22,135 bases of DNA from assembly GCA_023664485.1 (NCBI GenBank), contig JAMPFK010000036.1, forward strand, positions 1-22,135, written 5' to 3'. Each line of letters starts with the position of its first letter. Position 1 is the stretch's first letter. Under the pieces are notes generated by a model that saw only the letters and a program-made list of their open reading frames with translations, did not search any database and was not told the DNA's origin. The translations under genes were made by a program, and so were the position numbers. The stretch is from Bacteroides fragilis (GTDB taxonomy: Bacteria; Bacillota; Clostridia; Lachnospirales; Lachnospiraceae). Of the stretch, positions 1 to 8,103 are shown one piece after another.

Positions 1-44
1 ACTAAATTTATCGCAGGTGAACTTTCCCTTATCGTTTCCCTTGT

Positions 45-72
45 ATTATATCTTCCCATAGGGCATTATGAA
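45..72 (-). promoter_or_regulatory. Possible promoter of a gene to the left of the window
   Basis: On the minus strand a TATAAT hexamer (45-50) lies 16 nt downstream of TTCATA (67-72), a 4/6 match to the -35 consensus. It overlaps the last bases before the stop of the 181-residue gene and would drive a minus-strand gene whose start is outside the window. The -10 is perfect, but the -35 is weak and there is no extended -10. Confidence 0.3.
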
Positions 73-618
73 CTATCTGCAGAAAACAGCGCCAGGGTAG
101 TCAATTTCAGCGCATAAAGATACTTTAAGCAGGCTGTGAGTTCCCTCGTGATTCAAAGACAGCAAGCCGCACGCTTTATCGACACGGCCGCGCATATATT
201 CAGAAACGGGCACGCCCTTCGAATCGCCCAAAGGAACTACATAATCATCCAGATTTATTTCAAGCTCACAATGCTCTAATGATTTGCAGACAATAGCGTA
301 CTTTGAACCTGAGACTTTAATTCCCGCGGGCATTTTGTTCCATATCTTTCTGTCCAAAGAGTACTCAGTCATAATAACCGGTTCGTTAAAAAGTTTCGAT
401 GGCGTAGCGGCCAATAGCAGATATGTTTTTTCTCCGTTTAAGATATTGTTGCTTATAAAAGGCTGTACTTGTGTACTGGGATGGCATACGACCCCGCCGT
501 AACCCCAGAACATTTTTCCGCATTGTTCAACCTCCTTCATCTTTCTGGCAACTATATCATCAACGCTTTCAGATGCATGAACTCCATATTTCATAATAAT
601 TATATTTTTAAATCGCAT
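73..618 (-). CDS. Conserved-looking hypothetical protein, 181 aa
   Basis: I do not recognise a family or catalytic motif. The frame opens at ATG 618 behind a GGGGG-containing ribosome site (minus strand ACGGGGGTTA-ATG). The internal ATG at 594 has only A/T upstream, so 618 is preferred. The product has no signal peptide or membrane segment. Near the N-terminus is an aromatic, glycine-rich segment FWGYGGVVCHP, and cysteines occur at several points, but there is no CxxC pair. It looks globular, soluble and mixed alpha/beta. It lies 68 bp downstream of the 980-residue zinc-ribbon gene on the same strand, with no obvious terminator between them, so co-transcription is possible. Its base composition is visibly more AT-rich than its neighbour, which could indicate separate ancestry. 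Function unknown; the gene itself is probably real given the ribosome site and natural composition. Confidence 0.7.
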   Translation of the reverse strand: MRFKNIIIMKYGVHASESVDDIVARKMKEVEQCGKMFWGYGGVVCHPSTQVQPFISNNILNGEKTYLLLAATPSKLFNEPVIMTEYSLDRKIWNKMPAGIKVSGSKYAIVCKSLEHCELEINLDDYVVPLGDSKGVPVSEYMRGRVDKACGLLSLNHEGTHSLLKVSLCAEIDYPGAVFCR

Positions 619-686
619 TTTAACCCCCGTTTTAATCGGTTTGGCTGTATTTCTCCCTATGGAAATCGATTCGTTTCGGCTGTATG

Positions 687-3629
687 CTAACGATTCATTT
701 TACTGCCGCATTTTGGACAGACATTGCCGGTCTTATAGACAAAACCGCAGCGGTAGCAGCATTTTACATCATGCGTTTCCTTTGCCATATATTCGATGCT
801 TCGGGATTCGGGCCGTTCCTGGAGATAGGTCACAAAATCATCCAGGATTGCGGCAAAGTCGTTCCAGTCTTTGGACGGCACACGGCTCGGAAGCTTTTCT
901 TTCTGACCTCCGGCGTATTCCACATAAATACATTTTCCGAAAAATTTTCTGCCCGGATGTATTTCTTCAATATCCGTTATGCGGATGATGCCCGAATTGA
1001 AAAGGGTATGATAAAAAATATGCTCCGGAGTCAGTACGAAACCTTCTTTTCCACTTTGGTTCCGGGAGGTATCGCAGACCATCAGCGGATATTCGTACGG
1101 CCCTCTTTGCGCGGCATAGCCGTTGATGGCGCGCAGCATGGCATCCCGGTTGCTTTCGGCTTCCAGTTCTTCTTCCCTGCCATACAGATCGGCCTGTACG
1201 GAGGAGCTGGCGGAGGTGTCCGGTGTCCGTTTCATTTCTTCCCGTGCATTATAATAATAAAAATCGTGGCAGTCGGGAAGCTTTTCTTCCAGATCGTGCT
1301 TCAATTTCCGCATCAGCTGGACACTCTCGTCCGTTTTGAGCCTTGTGAGACGCCGTTCTATCATTTCCAACGCATTGACCTTTAACTCCGGCAGGAACAT
1401 GCCCTCGCTGATCTGGTCGTATGCTTTCAGGCCTTCCGCAAAAGAAAGGTTCACGATGCCTGGGCAGAGCTGTTCGATTCGTTCTTCATCCATTTTCTGG
1501 ATTTTCGCGTATATTTTTTCCAGAAAAGGCGCTTTGTTCTCTTCTTTAAAATCCCCTTCCTGAATTTGTTCATACAGGTTCAACAACGCGTTCCGCTCTT
1601 TTTTGCCGCCGCGTTTTATCATGGCGGTTATCTCTTCTTTTTCTGCCATATCTTTTCGCTGTTCCAGCTGCTGACGGTAAGGTGTGATGTCCACGCCCTG
1701 ATATTGGTCGATCCTGTCAAGATATGCGGCGAGCTGTTTTCTATCCAGATGGAGCGGAAGATGGTCGATTAGCTGGGCAACTTCCTGTTCGGCGCGTTCG
1801 GTTTGAATATCCCGCAGCTTTTGAATCGCTTCCCGCTTTAAGTCCTCCGGAAGGCTGCGCTTTTCGATATCTTTAATCATGCGTTCGACATCCGCATAGC
1901 TTCTGTTCCTGCTCAAATCTATTTTTTGTATCAGCGCTTTTTCTTCTTCCTGAAAAAGGCGGCTGTTGATCTCCCGGAGATACCGTTCTTTTTTCTCTTC
2001 GGAAAGAACGGCTTCCTTTCCGATCTGTGTCTTTAAATCGGAGAGCTGGCGGGTGTTTAAATTATTCAGTGTTCTGATGCGTGCGTCGTACTTGGCGGTC
2101 AGTTTTTCCGCCAGAACTTCTTCGACGACTTTGCGGTAACGGCTGTCCTGTTCTGTCTGTTCCGGGGCGGCGTTCACCTGCTGGCGTTCGAGGGATGACA
2201 GAATATTTCTTAACTCGTCGGTCGTTTTTCCGGCGAGGCGGAAAGCCGCCGGCAGGGGGTCCGCCTGTGGCGGCGCAGGTTTTGCGGGAGCGGTTTCTTT
2301 GCCGGGCTGTGCGGATTTTATTTCAGAATGCGGCGTTTCGGGCTTCTGTATTTTGGCGTCCTGTGCCTCATTCGGTTTTGTAACGGCGGACGGCATGTCT
2401 GTTTTTGCTTCGGGTACCTTTTCGGTTCCGCGTCTGTCCGCCTGTATTGTCCGGGGCTCCGGACTTTGAGAGGGCTGATCCTTTGTAACGGATTTAATAC
2501 GGCTGGCAAAATGTTCCTTTAAGCTTTTGGCTTCCGATTGATAAAGGGGAGCGGATGCCGTACGGGATTCCGGCCTGTCTGCAGCACCGGCAGTTTCTTT
2601 TTCTCCGGAGCGGTTCCGCGCGCTTTCAAATTCATTGAAGTTAGGGTTGGTCGTTCGTTCGGCTGTGCGTCCAAGGACGTCTAAGTAGTCCTCAAAGGCG
2701 GTCCTGTCCTCATCGAACTTTAAACTGTATACATCCCCCTCCTGCAGCAGTCTTTGGGGTCGGGGCGTATAAAAAGCATTGCAGGCATTGCAGGCGTAGG
2801 CGCGCGCCATGAATACCCGGCCTTCCTCCGTGTCGATCAGCAGTTCCCTGCCCGCCGGATAAACGCCCATATACAGTTTTTCGCCGCATTTTGGGCAGAG
2901 ATAGTTCGTGAGATAAAAATTGTTGCCGATTCTGGATCTGGCGGCGTCCGCATCGGTATGGGCGGCTTTCCGGAAAGCGGCGGATTCCTTTTTCCAGCGC
3001 AGGTTATGCCAGAGACCGAGTTTATAGTAGTCGTCGTCCATATCCGGCAGGTCAGGTCTTTCCGGCCGGGCGGCGTTTGTGCCGGTATCGGCGGTCCCGG
3101 AGGCATCTCCGGTTTTCTGAGGGATATCCGAGGTTGCCAGACTCTGCCCTTCTTTTAATTTTCCTTCTTCTTTTAAAAGCCTTAAAATGGCAAGAATGGT
3201 ATCTTCATAGGTGATCTGCATGCCGTTTTTAAAAAAATGAAAATGCTCTTTGGTAAATTCCGGTTCGATTCCTACCGGATGAAGCGCATCTGCAAACAGC
3301 GCGTTGAGAGAGGCGTAATCCCGGTCTACTTTGAGTCCGTTTATGACGCCCCACTTTCCGAAAGCATACAATGCCATATTCATGACGTTGTTCAATATAT
3401 AATCGGCGGGCATACTTTGTAAACGTATCCCCTCTTCGGGTATTTCAATGATGTTGGTATAAGACTTTTTGTTATCAAAATTAAAAATCAGGGAGCGGAC
3501 GTCTCCGGCGAGGATAAGGCTGTTGTTCGATATGACAAGAACCTCCGTCCATGAAACGGGAACTTTCATTGTTTTAATTAATTTCCCGAAAATTTTCTGA
3601 AGCTCTGAATTTGCTTTTAGTAATAACAT
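687..3629 (-). CDS. Large protein with two zinc ribbons, helical repeats and a PH-like C-terminal domain, 980 aa
   Basis: No single family is recognised. Start: ATG 3629 follows TTGGAGTGATTAT, a good ribosome site, and lies downstream of a TATAAT at 3684-3689; an in-frame ATG at 3695 would precede that promoter, so it is rejected. Layout by residue: an N-terminal globular region (1-200); a four-cysteine zinc ribbon with CPKC at 245-248 and CxxC at 280-283; a Pro/Lys/Gln/Glu-rich, probably disordered linker (about 330-470); about six degenerate 50-residue helical units (about 470-770) with the recurring pattern of a hydrophobic helix, ExK, then LxxIxxRL; an acidic linker; a beta-rich segment (about 855-930, around LTPEHIFYHTLFNSGIIRI) that resembles bacterial PH/YokE-like domains; and a C-terminal ribbon with Cys 958/961 and 971/974. 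No signal peptide or membrane helix, so cytoplasmic. Likely a scaffold or sensor, but that is inference. Confidence 0.82.
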   Translation of the reverse strand: MLLLKANSELQKIFGKLIKTMKVPVSWTEVLVISNNSLILAGDVRSLIFNFDNKKSYTNIIEIPEEGIRLQSMPADYILNNVMNMALYAFGKWGVINGLKVDRDYASLNALFADALHPVGIEPEFTKEHFHFFKNGMQITYEDTILAILRLLKEEGKLKEGQSLATSDIPQKTGDASGTADTGTNAARPERPDLPDMDDDYYKLGLWHNLRWKKESAAFRKAAHTDADAARSRIGNNFYLTNYLCPKCGEKLYMGVYPAGRELLIDTEEGRVFMARAYACNACNAFYTPRPQRLLQEGDVYSLKFDEDRTAFEDYLDVLGRTAERTTNPNFNEFESARNRSGEKETAGAADRPESRTASAPLYQSEAKSLKEHFASRIKSVTKDQPSQSPEPRTIQADRRGTEKVPEAKTDMPSAVTKPNEAQDAKIQKPETPHSEIKSAQPGKETAPAKPAPPQADPLPAAFRLAGKTTDELRNILSSLERQQVNAAPEQTEQDSRYRKVVEEVLAEKLTAKYDARIRTLNNLNTRQLSDLKTQIGKEAVLSEEKKERYLREINSRLFQEEEKALIQKIDLSRNRSYADVERMIKDIEKRSLPEDLKREAIQKLRDIQTERAEQEVAQLIDHLPLHLDRKQLAAYLDRIDQYQGVDITPYRQQLEQRKDMAEKEEITAMIKRGGKKERNALLNLYEQIQEGDFKEENKAPFLEKIYAKIQKMDEERIEQLCPGIVNLSFAEGLKAYDQISEGMFLPELKVNALEMIERRLTRLKTDESVQLMRKLKHDLEEKLPDCHDFYYYNAREEMKRTPDTSASSSVQADLYGREEELEAESNRDAMLRAINGYAAQRGPYEYPLMVCDTSRNQSGKEGFVLTPEHIFYHTLFNSGIIRITDIEEIHPGRKFFGKCIYVEYAGGQKEKLPSRVPSKDWNDFAAILDDFVTYLQERPESRSIEYMAKETHDVKCCYRCGFVYKTGNVCPKCGSKMNR

Positions 3630-3683
3630 AATAATCACTCCAATTGGTACATAATGGCTGCGTTTGTAGAAGGGTCCTTTTTC

Positions 3684-3692
3684 ATTATACCA
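3684..3692 (-). promoter_or_regulatory. Extended -10 promoter for the 980-aa gene
   Basis: The minus strand reads TGG-TATAAT (TATAAT at 3684-3689), an extended -10. No good -35 is seen at 16-18 nt. The predicted transcript start near 3677 gives a leader of about 48 nt before ATG 3629. Confidence 0.6.
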
Positions 3693-3763
3693 CAAATGGA
3701 GAAAAAGAAATTCTTTCTTTAAAGATTTCTTGAGAGGCAGGATTGTTATCCGCCTGCGGGAGC

Positions 3764-3792
3764 TTGTTATTTTCCGCAGCCGGTAGTATAAT
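3764..3792 (+). promoter_or_regulatory. Promoter of pncA-pncB
   Basis: TTGTTA (3764-3769), a 17-bp spacer and a perfect TATAAT (3787-3792). The leader to ATG 3845 is about 45 nt. The -35 is the second copy of TTGTTAT (first at 3743-3749, 21 bp upstream), and CTGCGG (3754-3759) and CCGCAG (3774-3779) form an inverted repeat around it, so a repressor could bind here. I do not see the known NiaR or NrtR operator. Confidence 0.7.
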
Positions 3793-3844
3793 CAGTTTAT
3801 TATTCAGGGTTGCGGATTTTAGAAAAGCATACGGAGGCGGAGCT

Positions 3845-4390
3845 ATGAAATATCTGGTCGTGGTAGATATGCAGAAGGACTTCATTACGGGGAGTCTGGG
3901 GACGAAAGAAGCGCGGGAAATTCTTCCTAAGGTCATCGATAAGGTGGCGCGCTATGATGGACAGATTTTTTTTACAAAGGACACTCACACGGAAGACTAT
4001 CTGGATACGCAGGAAGGGAAAAAGCTCCCGGTAAAACATTGCATCGAGGGCGAAGAGGGCTGGTTTCTTGCCGATGAACTGGAGGAAGCGGCCGCAAAGG
4101 ACGGCCGGACGATTTTCCGGAAGCCGGCCTTTGGCAGCGTAGAGCTCGCGGAGGCATTGAGAAAAATAAATGAAAAGGAAGCGGTCGAGGAGATCGAGCT
4201 GTGCGGATTGTGCACGGATATCTGTGTAATCTCCAATGCGCTGCTGTTAAAAGCGTTTCTGCCGGAAGCACCGGTCAGCGTAGACGCCGCATGCTGCGCG
4301 GGGGTAACGCCGCAAAGTCATCAGAACGCGCTGGAAGCAATGAAAATGTGCCAGGTCACAGTGAAGAACGAAGGGGAATCCAAAGGATGA
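3845..4390 (+). CDS. pncA: Nicotinamidase (isochorismatase-fold), 181 aa
   Basis: Hydrolyses nicotinamide to nicotinate and ammonia in NAD salvage, in the cytoplasm. The cysteine hydrolase triad is visible: Asp8 in VVVDMQKDF, Lys93 in FRKPAFGS and Cys127 in GLCTDICV. Metal ligands Asp46, His48 and His65 fit the PncA pattern (KDTHTEDY and the later KHCIEGEEGW). Length is normal for compact bacterial PncA. ATG 3845 is chosen because it follows GGAGG at 3832-3836 region and begins directly with the conserved beta strand; the frame is open further upstream, but that part would overlap the promoter. The stop overlaps the pncB start as ATGA (4387-4390), indicating translational coupling. The next gene product consumes nicotinate, which strongly favours nicotinamidase over other isochorismatase-family hydrolases. 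Confidence 0.93.
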   Translation: MKYLVVVDMQKDFITGSLGTKEAREILPKVIDKVARYDGQIFFTKDTHTEDYLDTQEGKKLPVKHCIEGEEGWFLADELEEAAAKDGRTIFRKPAFGSVELAEALRKINEKEAVEEIELCGLCTDICVISNALLLKAFLPEAPVSVDAACCAGVTPQSHQNALEAMKMCQVTVKNEGESKG

Positions 4391-5850
4391 ATACGCAGTT
4401 TCATAAAAGAAATATTTCGATGGTCATGGATATGTATGAGCTGACTATGTCGAACGGTTATCTGAACAGGGAATGCCATAATACGATGGCCGCTTTTGAC
4501 GTATTTTACAGGAATAATCCGGATAACGCGGGTTTTGCGATATTTGCGGGGCTGGAACAGGTCGTGGAATATATTCAGAATCTGCATTTTGAGGAAGAGG
4601 ATATCGCTTATCTGCGTTCGCTGCGTCTGTTCCCGGAAGCTTTTCTGGACTATCTTCTGCATTTTGAATTCAAAGGCGATATTTATGCTATGCCGGAAGG
4701 GACCGTCATGTATCCGAACGAGCCGATTATGACGGTGGTTGCGCCGCTGGTCGATGCGCAGCTTATCGAAACGGCGGTCTTATTACAGATCAATCATCAG
4801 TCTTTGATCGCGACGAAAACGAACAGGATCGTGCGCGCGGCGAATGGGAAGCCGGTCTCTGATTTCGGCGCGCGGCGCGCTCACAATGTAGATGCGGCGG
4901 TATATGGAGCGAGGGCGGCTTATATCGGCGGCGCGGCAGGCACGGCGACGGTTCTGGCGGGGCAGATGTTCCATATCCCGATTTCGGGAACCATGGCGCA
5001 TAGCTGGGTCATGTGTTTTGACAGTGAATACGAGGCTTTTAAAGCATATGCGGAAAGTTACCCGGATTCCACGGTCCTTTTGGCGGATACTTATGATGTA
5101 TTAAAAAGCGGCGTGCCCAATGCCGTTCGGATTGCAAAAGAGGTATTGGGACCGATGGGAAAACGGCTGAAAGGCATCCGGCTCGATTCGGGAGATCTCG
5201 CATATTTGTCAAAGGAGGCAAGAAAGCTGCTCGATGAGGCAGGGCTGGAGGACTGCATTATCGTGGCGTCGAACAGTCTGGATGAATATACGATTACATC
5301 CCTTAACAGGCAGGAAGCGCAGATCGACAGTTACGGCGTCGGCGAAAAGCTGATCACTTCCTATACATCGCCCGTTTTTGGCGCGGTATATAAGCTGGCG
5401 GCAATCAGCAAAGACGGGAATTTCGTGCCCAAGATCAAGATTTCCGAGACGATAGAAAAAATCACTAATCCGGGCCTGAAGGAGATTTACCGGGTCTATG
5501 ACAGGGAGGGAAAAGCCATTGCGGATTATCTGACCGTAAAAGGCGAGGAAATCGACAGGAGCCGTCCCGTCCGTTATGTGGATCCAAAACATTACTGGAA
5601 GGACCGGAGTTTTGTGGATTGTACTTTTAAGCCGCTGCAGAAACAGATTTTTAAAGATGGGAAGCTGGTCTACGAGCTGCCGGCGCTTGAAGAGATCCGA
5701 AATTATGTGAGAAAACAGCTGGAGTGTGAGATCTGGAAAGAGGAGCAGCGGTTTGAGAACGCCCATCCCCATTATCTGGATATGAGCCCGGCGATGTTTG
5801 AACGAAAGATGGGACTGCTGCATGAGAGTTCCGCTTTGGATAACGCATAG
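4387..5850 (+). CDS. pncB: Nicotinate phosphoribosyltransferase, 487 aa
   Basis: Joins nicotinate to PRPP, with ATP hydrolysis, to form nicotinate mononucleotide: the committed step of the Preiss-Handler NAD salvage pathway. Family hallmarks are the N-terminal DMYELTMSNGY and FDVFYRNNPDNAGFAIFAG, GTMAHSWVM with the phosphorylated His at residue 205, and RLDSGDLAYLSKEARKLLD plus VASNSLDEY, which form the phosphate and PRPP pocket. Length is typical of the Firmicutes type. The start is ATG 4387, which overlaps the pncA stop by four bases; the open frame extends about 62 codons upstream, but that part only shadows pncA. PRPP comes from the convergent prs gene downstream. The C-terminus carries a Cys/Glu/Lys-rich helical tail normal for this class. 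Confidence 0.95.
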   Translation: MNTQFHKRNISMVMDMYELTMSNGYLNRECHNTMAAFDVFYRNNPDNAGFAIFAGLEQVVEYIQNLHFEEEDIAYLRSLRLFPEAFLDYLLHFEFKGDIYAMPEGTVMYPNEPIMTVVAPLVDAQLIETAVLLQINHQSLIATKTNRIVRAANGKPVSDFGARRAHNVDAAVYGARAAYIGGAAGTATVLAGQMFHIPISGTMAHSWVMCFDSEYEAFKAYAESYPDSTVLLADTYDVLKSGVPNAVRIAKEVLGPMGKRLKGIRLDSGDLAYLSKEARKLLDEAGLEDCIIVASNSLDEYTITSLNRQEAQIDSYGVGEKLITSYTSPVFGAVYKLAAISKDGNFVPKIKISETIEKITNPGLKEIYRVYDREGKAIADYLTVKGEEIDRSRPVRYVDPKHYWKDRSFVDCTFKPLQKQIFKDGKLVYELPALEEIRNYVRKQLECEIWKEEQRFENAHPHYLDMSPAMFERKMGLLHESSALDNA

Positions 5851-5887
5851 ATTGTTTTGATAAATGATCGGGAAGGGGGATGAAAGC

Positions 5888-6874
5888 GTGTTGGAGCGTT
5901 ATAAAAAAATATATGTGTCTTCCGAAAAGGGAGCGCGGGCGGATTTTACATCGGTTGCAGATGCGATTGCCGGCATTCCGAAAGACAATCAGGAGCCGGT
6001 GACGGTTCTGATCGCGCCGGGCGTCTATCATGAAAAAATTACGGTGGACAGGCCGTTTGTCACGCTGGAAGGAACCGGGGAAAACGGCGGGGATACGGTT
6101 CTGACTTTTGATGATTATGCGAATCTGATCATGGAGAACGGAGAAAAAATGGGGACATTCCGGTCGTATTCGGTATTTGTCGATGCGCCGGATGTTACGT
6201 TAAAGAACTTAACGATTGAAAACGCTTCCGGCGATTCGCGTACCCATGGACAGGCGATTGCGTTATACGCGGACGGCGATCGGCTGACGGTGGACTCCTG
6301 CAGGCTCCTCGGCCATCAGGATACGCTTTTTACCGGGCCGCTTCCGCCGAAAGAGGCTCAGAAAAACGGTTTTATCGGGCCAAAGCAGTTCGCTCCGCGG
6401 ACCCGTACAAGACAGTATTATAAAAATTGTTATATCTGCGGCGATGTTGATTTTATTTTCGGCGGGGCGGCAGCTTATTTTGAGAATTGTACGATTGAAT
6501 CGCTGCGGCGTTTTATGGAAGAAAGCGATGCGCCTCAGGGCTATGTTACGGCAGCCTCTACGCCGGAGGGACAGGAGTATGGTTATGTTTTTGCGGGATG
6601 CAGGCTTATATCGGGAGACTGCCCGCAGGGAACGGTCTATCTCGGCAGGCCGTGGCGCAATTATGCGAGAACGGTCTTTATCGGGTGTTCCTTAGGGGAA
6701 CACATCCATCCTGCGCTTTTCCATGACTGGAATAAGCCCGATGCCAGAGAAACGATTCTGTACGGAGTCTGTCAAAAGAATTTCCGGGAGGCGTTTCCGG
6801 AGCGGGCGGAATTCGTACAGGAGATAACGGAAGAACAGCTCGGATCCTATACAAAAGAAAAAGTCCTCGGTTAA
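5888..6874 (+). CDS. Pectinesterase (carbohydrate esterase family 8), cytoplasmic, 328 aa
   Basis: Removes methyl esters from polygalacturonate chains. Family motifs are in order: GQAIALY, then GHQDTL with catalytic Asp145, GDVDFIFGG with catalytic Asp188, and YLGRPW with Arg254. Together these make up the known active site. There is no signal peptide or membrane segment, so the protein should act inside the cell on imported, short methylated oligogalacturonides; this is inference. The start is taken as GTG 5888, placed eight bases after AAGGGGG; an in-frame ATG at 5864 lacks a ribosome site. It follows pncB by 37 bp with no terminator seen, so it is probably in the same transcript although it has no role in NAD metabolism. 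The last codons lie inside the stem of the terminator. Confidence 0.9.
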   Translation: MLERYKKIYVSSEKGARADFTSVADAIAGIPKDNQEPVTVLIAPGVYHEKITVDRPFVTLEGTGENGGDTVLTFDDYANLIMENGEKMGTFRSYSVFVDAPDVTLKNLTIENASGDSRTHGQAIALYADGDRLTVDSCRLLGHQDTLFTGPLPPKEAQKNGFIGPKQFAPRTRTRQYYKNCYICGDVDFIFGGAAAYFENCTIESLRRFMEESDAPQGYVTAASTPEGQEYGYVFAGCRLISGDCPQGTVYLGRPWRNYARTVFIGCSLGEHIHPALFHDWNKPDARETILYGVCQKNFREAFPERAEFVQEITEEQLGSYTKEKVLG

Positions 6875-6898
6875 GAGGACTTTTTCTTTTGTATAGGA
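6845..6898. terminator. Bidirectional terminator: perfect 24-bp inverted repeat
   Basis: Arms 6845-6868 and 6875-6898 are exact reverse complements, with a six-base loop (GGTTAA) that contains the pectinesterase stop codon. The core is GTCCTC/GAGGAC with A-rich and T-rich flanks, so both strands have a U-tract. It separates the convergent pectinesterase and prs genes, 12 bp before the prs stop codon. Confidence 0.93.
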
Positions 6899-6909
6899 AA
6901 TTGTGAATA

Positions 6910-8094
6910 TCAAAGCTCGCCGTTATGATATCTCGCTACGATAGAGTGGATTCGCTCTACCGGATTCAGCAGGTCGCTGATAGAAGAATCGTGGTTCAGC
7001 GTATCGATGATATAAGCGATATATTTGCTCAGGTCGCAGTCGATGTACCATCCGCGTTCCAGCAGTTCCGGCGGCTGATAAATCAGGTTAGTCGTCAGGA
7101 GCTTGTCGAACATGCCTTTATCGTATGCCTTATCGAAACGGTCCAGGCCGGCCGTAAAAAGGCCGAAAGTAGAGCAGATGAAAATATGGTTCGCTTTTCT
7201 TGCCTTCAGCGCGGCGGCGACTTCCAATACGCTGTCGCCGGAAGAAATCATATCGTCGATGATGATCATATCCTTGCCTTCCACGCTGCTTCCCAGAAAC
7301 TCATATGCGACAACGGGATTCCGGCCATTGATGACCTTCGTATAATCTTTCCTCTTATAGTACATACCAACATCCAGACTGAGGACATTGGCCATATAGA
7401 TCGCTCTGCTCATGCCGCCCTCGTCGGGACTGATGACCATCATATGGTCGCTGTCGATCTGCAGGCCTTTTACATTGTTGAGCAGGCCTTTGATAAACTG
7501 ATAAACGGGCTGTACCGTTTCGAAGCCATGAAGCGGAATAGCGTTCTGCACTCTTGCATCGTGCGCGTCGAAAGTGATGATATTATCGACGCCCATATGG
7601 ACCATTTCCTGCAGAGCCAGCGCGCAGTCGAGGGATTCCCGCGAAGAACGTTTGCTCCGTCTGCTTTCATAGAGATAAGGCATGATCACGGTGATTCTTC
7701 TGGCCTTACCGCCGACGGCGGCGATAATACGTTTCAGATCCTGATAGTGGTCGTCGGGCGACATATGGTTCTGATGGCCGCACAGCGAATAAGTCAGGCT
7801 GTAATTGGCGACATCCACTAATAAATATAAATCAGTGCCGCGGACAGACTGGTTGATGACGCCTTTTGCCTCGCCGGAACCGAATCTCGGCACCTTCGCA
7901 TCCAGAATATAAGAGTCTCTCTGATAACCGGTAAAAGCGAGGCTGTCTTTGTGCTCGCTCTCCCGTTCTGCCCTCCACTTTACGAGAAAGTAATCGACCT
8001 TTTCACCGAGCGATTTGCAGCCTTCTAACGGAATGATACCGAGAGAGCCGACGGGGATGGTTTCCAGATTCCTTTTTTCTTCACGTTTTGCCAT
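6910..8094 (-). CDS. prs: Ribose-phosphate pyrophosphokinase (PRPP synthetase), divergent long form, 394 aa
   Basis: Makes PRPP from ribose 5-phosphate and ATP. Recognisable parts are MPYLYESRRSKRSSRES (equivalent to the IPYYGYARQDRK-type loop), FDAHDARVQN (metal and ATP site), SPDEGGMSRA and the PRPP loop IIIDDMISSGDSVLEVA. Common bacterial Prs is about 315 residues; this one has an N-terminal extension of roughly 50-70 residues and altered loops, as in the long paralogues of Clostridia. ATG 8094 is preceded by GAGGATTTTGC, in which the GAGG overlaps the stop of the helicase loader gene; the two genes are nine bases apart, so they share a transcript. PRPP feeds nucleotide, His, Trp and NAD synthesis, including the nearby PncB. 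The protein could differ in allosteric control from canonical Prs. Family call firm, kinetic class uncertain. Confidence 0.9.
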   Translation of the reverse strand: MAKREEKRNLETIPVGSLGIIPLEGCKSLGEKVDYFLVKWRAERESEHKDSLAFTGYQRDSYILDAKVPRFGSGEAKGVINQSVRGTDLYLLVDVANYSLTYSLCGHQNHMSPDDHYQDLKRIIAAVGGKARRITVIMPYLYESRRSKRSSRESLDCALALQEMVHMGVDNIITFDAHDARVQNAIPLHGFETVQPVYQFIKGLLNNVKGLQIDSDHMMVISPDEGGMSRAIYMANVLSLDVGMYYKRKDYTKVINGRNPVVAYEFLGSSVEGKDMIIIDDMISSGDSVLEVAAALKARKANHIFICSTFGLFTAGLDRFDKAYDKGMFDKLLTTNLIYQPPELLERGWYIDCDLSKYIAYIIDTLNHDSSISDLLNPVERIHSIVARYHNGEL

Positions 8095-8103
8095 GCAAAA
8101 TCC

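Noticed and set aside
3629..3695. Start of the large zinc-ribbon protein at 3695
   Set aside because: The TATAAT of its promoter is at 3684-3689, so ATG 3695 could not be in the message; ATG 3629 has a proper ribosome site.
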